From Bactericera cockerelli (taxonomy: Eukaryota; Arthropoda; Insecta; Hemiptera; Triozidae), in the NCBI GenBank assembly GCA_024516035.1, contig CM044963.1, forward strand, positions 21,888,176 through 21,952,175: 64,000 nucleotides of DNA, given 5' to 3'. The position numbers and the translations under genes are program-made. The notes beneath the pieces are model-generated. The model saw only the letters and a list, made by a program, of their open reading frames with translations, was not told the DNA's origin and did no database searches. Below are positions 54,401 through 59,039 of this stretch, in pieces (the stretch's first letter is position 1; every line of letters begins with the position of its first letter).

Positions 54401-56249
54401 AAAGCAGCTACTCATTTTTCCTCATGAGGTATGAGTGGACCCCGAACATCCAAGTACAGAGCAGAAAAAATCCTCCCCCGCTGGGAATCGAACCCAGGTC
54501 ACCATGTGTGCAATGCCTAGCGCGCTAACTCGCTCTGCCACAGTGACTACTCAACTAGTCTGTTATGTAATATGAAAGACCATCTTACTCAGAGTACACA
54601 GGGATGTTGTTGAAGACGAGCTCTGCCACCAACGTGGAATACACTTGATTGATCTTCTGGAGAATTTTATTGAACTCTGTGATATTTTTTATGATCATGG
54701 GTTGAACTGCTGTTCCATACACAGGGTTGAATATAGAATTGGTGTGCACGCAGTAGTTCGCATTTTCAAAAGCGCATCCAAATTGTGTGAAAGGTTGCCT
54801 GCTGGAACTGGAGGCTCCTGAGTATGATCTGCCATGAATTTCTAAAAATATTTTCAAGATTCAATATAATCATAAAACTTTTAGTGAAAAGTACAGACAA
54901 AAACAAGGTGTTAATATTAGATCGTAAATATTTACCTCTTAAATGTAAAAGATCACATTGCTTGCTGAACTTTTTTACTTTCCTTATCCTATAATAAGGA
55001 AAGTATTGTATTCGTCGAAAATTTGACCTACCCAGCTTTTCACATTTCTGGACGAATCATAGCCTCAGGATACCAAAAAAGTGGTTTTCAGCCATTGGTC
55101 CGTGCGTCTGTCTGTGTGTGTGTCTGTGTGTCTGTGAACAGGATATCTCAAGAACGGTAAGAGCTAGAGACTTGAAATTTGGTATGGTAATTAATTTTAT
55201 ACACCAGACGAACCATGAAACTTTTGGTTGAAATCGGCCGCATTCTGCGGCCGCAGGGCCGCAAATATTGGCCGCAAGCACCGCTTCTTTGAATTGGTTA
55301 AAGATACAAAAAAAGTTAAAGAACAACATTTTCTCAGATTAAAAAAATAATAGGGGTTCACTCTGATCATTTTTTTGATATCTTTAACTTTTTGGAAACC
55401 GGCCCCAATTTACCGGTATTGTAGGGGGACCCGATTGGACTAACTTTTTTATTATTCATCCTAGATGGGGGTTGTGACATATCAAATTAAATGATTTTGA
55501 AGTGCTGATCACGAATTTGGCATTGATTTTTAGTTATCTGTTACCGTTCAGTCACCAGTGGCGGAATTCGACTCCTTTTTGGGAGATAAAGAAAGTCGTG
55601 TGATGTTTACACCAGATTTTTTCTTATTCTAGCTCTTTTTTGCATGCCAACAAGATATATTCTATTCCCGGTAGCTCTGTCCCGGTAGCTCAGTGCTAAA
55701 GGCGGCACTCTGTGAATCCAGAGATTCCAGAGGTCGTGGGTTCGAAACTCAGCCGGGACATGACAAGTTATCCTCCCATTTGGGATTTTTACCACACAAT
55801 AATATGTCTTGGGCTTACTGCTAGAATAATGGGACTTAATAGGACTGAGAATGTGGAGCAGTCACTCACGCTCGACTGAATTACTTCTCAAGACTGATCC
55901 TAACACCTAAAGCAATCACCGAAATTAGTCCTAAAAGAATCTTAAGCTACATTAAGAGCATTGAACCCCTTTAGAGTTACAAGGGCATGTCACAAATTAT
56001 CTGTCGTCGCTGTGACAAAGAGCTTTCGTAGCCAACAGCCCAACTTATAGCAATACCAATAAGTTAAGTTGAAATAAGTTGAATCGTTCGGGGAACCAAT
56101 GGAATCAATTTTATTAAAATACTAATAATAATATTAATAAATTTACAATATTTAGAAATGTTGAGCTTACTTGTGCAGCACGCCACAAGCACACCCAAAA
56201 TCAACCAATTATTTGCACCTTTGGAGGACTCAAATCGAGAGGAAATCAT
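40484..56249 (-). CDS. Gene A: predicted secreted protein, seven exons, 412 codons
   Basis: The seven exons listed separately join in phase to exactly 413 codons including the stop. The protein starts with a hydrophobic segment (WLILGVLVACCT, residues 15-26) that looks like a signal peptide. Cys149 (SVCTSIAIE), His212 (NHVAG) and Asp231 (LLDPG) follow in the order of the arylamine N-acetyltransferase triad, and the His-to-Asp stretch resembles the family pattern (H-hydrophobic-G-LVDVGFG). That assignment is an inference; the enzyme would be unusual in being secreted and about 120 residues longer. Introns contain SINEs, transposon B, a LINE-2w fragment and the whole LINE-3w. One splice donor (exon 3) is mutated, so function is uncertain. 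Gene B is a tandem paralogue. Confidence 0.72.
40700..40870 (-). repeat. tRNA-like SINE family 1
   Basis: Plus-strand TAAGTCCCATTATTCCTGTA, AAATCCCAAATGGGAGGATA, GATTTCGAACCCGCGACCTC (inverse B box) and CTGAGCTACAGGGACAG (inverse A box). Complete copy, in gene A intron 6. Confidence 0.78.
41005..41157 (-). repeat. Minisatellite element M, inverted, about one unit
   Basis: GTGTGGCGTCATCGTGAACG to ACAAGGGCCCCCAGAACCAA, then GCTGGTCTACTCCCTGTTTA and TAGTCCCCCA. LINE-3w sequence begins directly after, so LINE-3w may have inserted into this repeat. Confidence 0.8.
41162..41626 (+). CDS. LINE-3w ORF1, N-terminal part (coiled coil), interrupted
   Basis: Open from the truncated left edge; the first ATG-independent residues are KDPTSSQAAHGAPNPKS. 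A coiled coil follows (ENANLLEQIDSLRNELEHV), then Cys/Asp-rich sequence up to TVALSNA, where the nested element enters. Removing the insertion plus one target copy (3252 bases, divisible by three) leaves the frame continuous with 44879-45820. Confidence 0.75.
41615..44878 (-). mobile_element. Nested 5'-truncated R1-like LINE with 12-bp target duplication
   Basis: CTCTCTAATGCT occurs at 41615-41626 and at 44867-44878, flanking the insertion. A T-run at 41625-41662 is the minus-strand poly(A). The ORF (42520-44883) lacks the endonuclease, so the element is 5'-truncated. An A-run on the plus strand at 42461-42493 and the unrelated segment 41663-42460 are odd for a simple insertion and may mark a second event or an inversion. 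Confidence 0.85.
42520..44883 (-). CDS. Nested R1-like reverse transcriptase (truncated ORF2)
   Basis: 787 codons. The first codons, including the ATG (MSALE), come from the target duplication and host element, not from the R1-like element. Reverse transcriptase motifs are NKAPGPDQIPPKIVKEV, YRPICLLNTFGKLYE, NQFGFRSGRST, LDIKNAFSSASW, SAGVPQGSIAAPVLWN and catalytic AYADDLAVV. A C-terminal zinc knuckle reads CVYCDEETEDSPEHTLFHC. RPICLL-GKLYE and the C-terminal CCHC are typical of the R1 group. No endonuclease, no frame breaks. Confidence 0.87.
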   Translation of the reverse strand: MSALERFEIDLTSSSPANNNRTIEKKWNIKSLNVQVLLNTIEEKIENKNINTAEELMQIVNKACDKSMKKVRIGQKKEVYWWNSEINDTRKECIKKRRAHQRSGRRTSINERQRQQQYDEYLEAKRDLAKKIQKSKAQKWKEIVDELDKDIWGTGYKIVTKKIGRSLPNIPTEIKQEILKELFPEHPRIIFQKEEVHEDQIEEFTIEELVEAIDRIQPNKAPGPDQIPPKIVKEVTMGFPYLLVNVFNNLLKLGVFPSVWKEGRVTLIPKPKKQGQQTKYRPICLLNTFGKLYETLITRRLSKELDDRNILSANQFGFRSGRSTIDAVRKVTDICKKEMEKKRSRTRNLCLMVTLDIKNAFSSASWKHIVDSLTSCGISPYLINIFKSYLHDRKISHGDVSFKMSAGVPQGSIAAPVLWNILYDGVLRLEIQGNVHLVAYADDLAVVVLARKEDELELLTNNALDKIHNWMREKQLIVAPEKSEAVLLSGRKKCRPLNVQINGENIKVGKELKYLGVILDHRLSFYSHIKYVTEKANKTATALAHILPRTGGAGENKRRVLQSATDSVMLYAAPVWSSSLRYSTYTTRLLSQQRKSLLRVCRGYITVSTEAAAVLSRVIPIDLMATERSRTIGKTTEEKEIERENTMLEWQNRWTNTEKAQWTKKLIPLIKPWYDRKHGQITYEMTQTFSGHGCFQSYLFRIGKINSSSCVYCDEETEDSPEHTLFHCSRWGILRTEATNQVSADLRVDNMVNIMLQNQDSWQTISDFIQKIMNEKRKLENLRRNIS
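44879..45820 (+). CDS. LINE-3w ORF1, C-terminal part (SGNH esterase-like)
   Basis: It resumes after the nested insertion with DTADHLTVPVAETAA. The motif VLVLGDSMTRGFG (nucleophile Ser block) and VIILAGTNDIPYLHP (GTND block), plus TYHGLHLNTRGK (candidate His), fit an SGNH hydrolase, a domain known in ORF1 of some CR1/L2 elements. The frame stays open far upstream (to 44375) only because of the antisense of the nested element; that part is not real. Stop at 45818-45820. Confidence 0.8.
   Translation, partial: DTADHLTVPVAETAAADERDVIQRHRVLVLGDSMTRGFGALLQNLLPNHHVICNTYPGAKFAQVVQGLESQTETLSKTDTVIILAGTNDIPYLHPQLLNEIFYGVKHLFSRTRVIISSIPYMFQTSSFNTNIFATNLSLLHLSHIYKFYLFNSNLVLSRTMYTYHGLHLNTRGKNVLCNTLMKVILSNSVNSNLPYYHVPSVKAVPRNIFSSNNVEISELFELSLAHDLPSLANVTCPSSLNVSLNDSNVSLYQSPGPRDNTHITEVNIVDANQNQDVSELDETFSSTNGRSQFFSVLIRLFLHLLLPSFLRE
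45727..49470 (+). CDS. LINE-3w ORF2: endonuclease-reverse transcriptase, no ATG
   Basis: The frame is open from 45727, overlapping ORF1 by 94 bases in the -1 frame. There is no ATG until far past the endonuclease (about codon 665 counted from 45826), so initiation must depend on frameshift or re-initiation. Endonuclease: [59 protein letters not shown]. A Ser/His/Asn-rich spacer follows. Reverse transcriptase: [90 protein letters not shown]. A stretch of Ser codons (near 48280-48340) lies before motif A. Confidence 0.9.
   Translation, partial: [1247 protein letters not shown]
47375..47815 (+). repeat. Degenerate ~60-bp repeat encoding a Ser/His spacer in ORF2
   Basis: Units of about 20 codons, such as [20 protein letters not shown], recur five to seven times. 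Repeated DNA words include TCTACATCTAACATTTTTCA and GCATCAAACGTTTCTCACTC. It lies between the endonuclease and the reverse transcriptase and has diverged while staying in frame. Confidence 0.75.
49975..50085 (+). repeat. tRNA-like sequence (SINE head)
   Basis: CTTTGGCGTACCGGTCATGA, GTAGTCCAGAGATCCCGAGT and TTCGATCCTAGACATTGG give A- and B-box-like blocks. No clover-leaf that I can complete. Confidence 0.45.
50270..50362 (+). repeat. Repeat 3' end with poly(A) and ATT tail
   Basis: GGTTGGGTGGAAGAGCTCAC, AAGAATCCTGCCGTTAAAGC, then A and TTATTA runs. It matches 40225-40290. It ends at the exon 6 donor of gene A. Confidence 0.6.
50364..50491 (-). CDS. Gene A exon 6
   Basis: Acceptor GATCACCAG, donor AATCAG|gtaata. 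It reads GNTIAWIKFDIASEDPVFTM then GFRTGATVWKQNIKFGTRRQ, LNQ. Paralogue exon at 60505. Confidence 0.86.
50802..50996 (-). CDS. Gene A exon 5
   Basis: Acceptor ATTCAG, donor AACG|gtcagt. It reads SSMIGVLQFTAVQNYILAKF then VNQYSENSGNIHLYYVGKPY and CSFEMTTTKAHLVGSQRYIL. Conserved in gene B at 61906 (YILAKF, YIGKPYCSFEITT). Confidence 0.87.
51465..51575 (-). repeat. tRNA-like SINE family 2 (decayed)
   Basis: Plus-strand GATATGATATCACACTTACT, GAGACTCGAACCACGGACGA and GCCGCCTCATCGATCGGGCG match family 2 in reverse. Confidence 0.6.
51691..51801 (-). CDS. Gene A exon 4 (LLDPG)
   Basis: Acceptor TATTTACAG, donor AATAATT|gtaagt. It reads GVLRVNIAGRLGYVLLDPGL then GMNGAITVMQDGGFPNN. The Asp of LLDPG is the proposed third triad residue. 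Its paralogue is the gene B exon at 62896. Confidence 0.85.
51845..51939 (-). repeat. SINE family 1, split by transposon B
   Basis: TAATGAGTCCAATTATTCCA, GTAGTAAGCCCAAGACTTAT and CAAATGGGAG are the body in reverse. It breaks in the B box at GTTTCGAA (51932-51939) and resumes at 52742 with GTTTCGAACCCGCGACCTCT. Confidence 0.8.
51940..52741. mobile_element. Transposon B: non-autonomous, shared 45-bp core minisatellite
   Basis: The left end reads GGGGATTTCACGATTCGTCT; the inverse of the right end reads GGGCGCATCACGATTCGTCT. ACGATTCGTCTCA occurs four times at the left, and its inverse TGAGACGAATCGT three times at the right. The centre (52215-52540) is about seven units of the same 45-bp repeat as transposon A (AAGGCCATGCCTCAAGAATA, TAGTAGGGTTAGGTAAAATA). 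Target duplication GTTTCGAA at 51932-51939 and 52742-52749, i.e. the B box of a SINE. Lies in gene A intron 3. Confidence 0.87.
52767..53206 (-). repeat. 46-bp tandem array repeating the exon 3 / intron 3 splice donor
   Basis: On the minus strand each unit reads GTAACCACGTAGCAG then gtgagtattgttatgtact and agctatcacag. Fourteen bases of it (TAACCACGTAGCAG) equal the end of exon 3, and GTGAGT is a consensus donor. Nine donors occur, at 52801, 52847 and so on every 46 bp to 53169. Each unit also ends in an acceptor-like CACAG, so each 15-base block is a potential in-phase micro-exon adding Gly-Asn-His-Val-Ala. The array arose by tandem duplication of the exon-intron junction. A LINE fragment separates it from exon 3. 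Confidence 0.85.
53207..53500 (+). mobile_element. 5'-truncated LINE-2w-family copy inside the donor array
   Basis: It encodes only the C-terminal tail (QLDRRRRLRGSKTFYVKQCA then TNYTFFSPLNRMMRIQNN, stop), which aligns with the LINE-2w ORF2 end (FSPLNRMMRLAND). A 3' UTR follows with CTCGTAAATAAATGAATCGG and TACACCCG. Array sequence resumes at 53501. ATAA borders both sides. The truncated 5' edge carries a small inverted repeat, GTTGAACC / GGTTCAAC. Confidence 0.8.
53515..53825 (-). CDS. Gene A exon 3 (candidate Cys and His), donor mutated
   Basis: Acceptor ATTTCAG. It reads FYDTYKSSENAARQNGRQLD, then FIPRSVCTSIAIELLNRLTQ and ends RQFKHNHVAG (last codon split). The expected donor reads CAG|TTGAGT rather than CAG|GTGAGT: the plus-strand base at 53514 is A where every copy of the downstream 46-bp array has C. 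Either the donor is dead, another donor is used, or this base is an error. Confidence 0.75.
54105..54245 (+). repeat. Fragment of the ~640-bp dispersed repeat
   Basis: CTACTTTCCTTATCCCTCAA, AAAGAAATCAACTTCCGCC and TTAAAGTCATTGGATTGATA match 36545-36720. Confidence 0.65.
54400..54555 (-). repeat. tRNA-like SINE family 3
   Basis: Plus-strand CCTCATGAGGTATGAGTGGA, CTGGGAATCGAACCCAGGTC (inverse B box), TAGCGCGCTAACTCGCTCTG (inverse A box). It ends about 35 bp from gene A exon 2. Confidence 0.7.
54589..54841 (-). CDS. Gene A exon 2
   Basis: Acceptor ATTTTTAG, donor TCTGA|gtaaga. It reads KIHGRSYSGASSSSRQPFTQ then FGCAFENANYCVHTNSIFNP and ends QVYSTLVAELVFNNIPVYSE. Two cysteines could form a disulfide. 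Confidence 0.78.
54975..55625 (-). repeat. ~640-bp dispersed repeat, inverted copy
   Basis: Begins with the hairpin CTTTCCTTATCCTATAATAA / GGAAAG and mirrors 36535-37175 through ATCATAGCCTCAGGATACCA, GGCCGCAGGGCCGCAAATAT and CACCAGTGGCGGAATTCGAC. In gene A intron 1. Confidence 0.75.
55672..55850 (+). repeat. tRNA-like SINE family 1
   Basis: TCCCGGTAGCTCAGTGCTAA (A box), CAGAGGTCGTGGGTTCGAAA (B box), CTCAGCCGGGACATGACAAG, then the family body. Complete copy. Confidence 0.8.
56171..56249 (-). CDS. Gene A exon 1 (start codon, signal peptide)
   Basis: ATG at 56249-56247; it reads MISSRFESSKGANN then WLILGVLVACCT. Donor ACAA|gtaagc at 56170. I chose this start because the first hydrophobic segment follows directly and the phase (one base over) fits exon 2. 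Confidence 0.7.
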
Positions 56250-56716
56250 TTTGTGGAATATGCCAAATTTTAGCAAAGAAAATAAATTTTGAAAAAGCAG
56301 ATATCGAATTAAAAAAGCTGTGTCTAATCTGAATATCTGCTCATGGTCAAAACGATAATGTGTTTATTCTATATTCCTAGTCTAGAACGTAGTTCATAGC
56401 TACAAGAAAAAAAAAATATTAGCTGGTGTCAACATCACACGACTTTCTATTACTGAAATGTAAATCAGACAGTAAAAAGTATTTAAAAGTTGTAATTACG
56501 TATAACCTATGAAAAAATATTTAGAAAATAAAAATTGTAGGATGGATTTGAGAACTTGCTCCAAAGCTCCTCGTGTCTCTCTCTCTCTCTCTCTCTCTCT
56601 GTCACACACACATTTTGTGAAAATCACATTTATGAATCAAAAGGTTTTAGAAATATTTTCAGCCTAATTATAAAAAAAAACGGAAAACAATACTTCCTAT
56701 ACCTTTTAGTTAACAG

Positions 56717-56754
<38 letters not shown>

Positions 56755-56804
56755 GTTCAAGTCTAAACACATGTGGTGCTAATTAACAAAAATACATAAA
56801 TTAC

Positions 56805-56994
56805 CTGGTAAGTATTGTTGTAACCCGCCTGACTCCAGCCAACTTAGGTGGAAAAGTCAGAAAATTGATGTTCATATTGCTTTCGCACACTTGCTGAATG
56901 ACGTCAAAGCTGTTACTGAAACTGCTGAAACACGGTATTGGGGTGAAGGGACTCAACAGCAGGAACAAATCCTCGTATGGCGCCAGCCTAACAT
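56805..56994 (-). CDS. Orphan candidate exon, unknown family
   Basis: 190 bases open, flanked by acceptor AAATCCAG and donor ACCAG|gtaatt. It reads VRLAPYEDLFLLLSPFTPIP then CFSSFSNSFDVIQQVCESNM. Its ends (two bases in, two over) do not fit gene A exon 2, so it is not simply an alternative first exon. It lies between genes A and B on their strand. It may be a relic or part of another gene. I do not recognise it. Confidence 0.35.
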
Positions 56995-57082
56995 CTGGAT
57001 TTCTCAACTACTTTTTTTTAAATAATCAAATTTTAGAACCAATCAGGGAAGACCAACACAATACAGCTGATTACAGAAACCG

Positions 57083-57235
57083 ACCTCAGTAGCTTGTTCG
57101 ATAAGGCGGCGGACTTGTAACCTAGAGGTCGGTGGTTCAAGTCCCGGATTCAGCGTAGATTTAGTAAAGCGAGTTTGATTAGTTGTGATATCACGAAAGT
57201 GATTAACACAAATATGATAAGTTTCAACTTTTTCA
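57083..57235 (+). repeat. tRNA-like SINE family 2
   Basis: CCTCAGTAGCTTGTTCGATA (A box), GGCGGACTTGTAACCTAGAG, GTCGGTGGTTCAAGTCCCGG (B box) and the body GTTGTGATATCACGAAAGTG. One of the best copies. Confidence 0.8.
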
Positions 57236-57391
57236 GCTGATTATAGAAATTTCATTCTTGTGTTCATCTCTGAAAAGTTATGTTTTATTTTCTTTTTCTT
57301 CAACCAATCAAATGCCACAAACATAGACATTATATGTTCGTGCTGTCCCGGTTAAAATTTCATAATATAATTCAACTTTAGTAGGTACACA

Positions 57392-57625
57392 AACATTAAA
57401 TTAGCCAGCGTCGATGGCGCGTTGAATGCACCGGTTCTCGTTGGATCACCGAAGTTAAGCAACGTCCAGCGAGGTGAAGACTTCGTGATGCTGGCATTCC
57501 GGCCCAACCCAGGCTGGGTGAGGTTAATGTGGGTAGCAGGTTTGTGAGTTTCCTGCGAATGGAGGGTAACACCCCCGTCGTGATATGACCATATGCAGTT
57601 GAAAGCGACGTTAAAAACCAAAAAA
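57392..57625 (+). repeat. 5S-rRNA-derived SINE, complete copy with A-rich tail
   Basis: GCACCGGTTCTCGTTGGATC, ACCGAAGTTAAGCAACGTCC and AGCGAGGTGAAGACTTCGTG follow 5S rRNA. The body then reads GCATTCCGGCCCAACCCAGG, CTGGGTGAGGTTAATGTGGG, and the tail is AAAAACCAAAAAAAAAAC. Its 5S-like internal control region suggests RNA polymerase III transcription. Confidence 0.78.
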
Positions 57626-57889
57626 AAAACATTAAATTTTTCCTCTCTAGCCTAGCGTCTCTTTAACAGCTGTCAATGAGACTGTATCCGAGAGAGTCTA
57701 CAACAAGTCTGCAGTATTCGGCTACAACCTAGACCACGAGCGTCTGAAGTAGCTCCTGTTTCATGACCAGGAAATAAAAAAGGCTGTGAAACACTCATTT
57801 TAAAAAAAAGAGTGGTTCTACTTACCATTCACTAGAAACTCACAAAGCAGAACACTTTGAGTGCCAAGTCAGTGAAGTTCCTAAAGAGT

Positions 57890-58180
57890 GGCAGTAAATG
57901 TGTAAAGTTTACACCTGTGTAAATGTGTAAAGTCTATACCTGTGTAAATGTGTAAAGTCTACACCTGTGTAAATGTGTAAAGTCTACACCTATGTGAATG
58001 TGTAAAGTCTACACCTGTGTAAATGTGTAAAGTCTACACCTGTGTAAATGTGTAAAGTCTACACCTGTGTAAATGTGTAGTCTACACCTGTGTAAATGTG
58101 TAAAGTCTACACCTGTGTGAATGTGTAAAGTCTACATCTGTGTAAATGTGTAAAGTCTGTGTAAATGTGTAAACTTCTGT
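57890..58180. repeat. 25-bp minisatellite, ~11 units
   Basis: Units of CTACACCTGTGTAAATGTGT + AAAGT, with a few single-base variants and two shortened units (near 58080 and 58160). Confidence 0.9.
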
Positions 58181-58257
58181 CAACTCCTTTATATTTATTC
58201 TTTCACTACATTACTAATATTAATTATTTATGTTTTTCTAGTTATAATTTCTAGTTG

Positions 58258-58332
58258 TTATGTTTTTCTAGTTATAATTTCTAGTTATTATGTTTTGTAT
58301 AATAACTAGAAATTATAACTAGAAAAACATAA
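58258..58332. repeat. Perfect 33-bp inverted repeat, 9-nt loop
   Basis: The left arm 58258-58290 (starting TTATGTTTTTCTAGTTATAA) is exactly complementary to 58300-58332. The left arm is also preceded by a near-copy of itself at 58229-58257. Confidence 0.9.
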
Positions 58333-58399
58333 TAAAATATACAATAAATAAAGAGGTGCTATATTAAACTGTTAGCATAATGGTAATCCTTGTCTCGAG

Positions 58400-58870
58400 C
58401 CGACAGTCTAAATAAAGCACTACTATACTATACTCCCTCTCAACCTGAAGGAACACTATTGCCAGTTGGATCTTGGCTTTCAACCAACTGAAAATTTGAG
58501 GATAACTTCTCTTCCATTTGTGAGTCAGTGCTTGGGTAGTAGATGTAACAAATGGAAACTTCTGTCTTGAAAAAAAGTTAAACTAAAACAATGTAGGGTA
58601 AAATATTTTTTAAATGTGTAATTTATTTGCAATAATAATAATGTGAACAATGGAGAAACAGGTTACAATTAAAACAAGAGTGTAAACATAATTCTTAATA
58701 ACAATATCCAAGATAACAAACAGAAGTTAACGGCAAGTATCTACCAAAGATACAATATTTTGTATATTTAATTTTCACTGTTAAAATTCCATCATCTTTA
58801 GTGTTTAGAGGGTGAGTAATGTCTTTCAATAAATATTTACTTCATCAAGTATAACTCGGGGGTCTAAATT
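58400..58870. other. Downstream flank of gene B, no gene seen
   Basis: AT-rich sequence. Nothing recognised. It probably includes the 3' UTR of gene B. Confidence 0.45.
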
Positions 58871-58877
58871 TTTAATT

Positions 58878-59039
58878 TCAGTACCTTGAGTTACGATATG
58901 TATCAAAGTAACTATCAAAATGCTTCGTATTCGCGATGAACTGTCTGTCTTGGGCGATATACTCTGCCTTTACTAACATAAATTCCAGGTTAGGATGGTT
59001 TATGGTCCGTATCACCTGTTGGTAATGCTGCAGCTCCGT
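58878..59039 (-). CDS. Gene B last exon (stop codon)
   Basis: Acceptor GTGTTTCAG. It reads TELQHYQQVIRTINHPNLEF then MLVKAEYIAQDRQFIANTKH and ends YRNSRY, TGA at 58880-58878. It aligns with gene A exon 7 (HYHKVISMLRYPNLNYML). Confidence 0.84.
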   Translation of the reverse strand, partial: TELQHYQQVIRTINHPNLEFMLVKAEYIAQDRQFIANTKHFDSYFDTYRNSRY

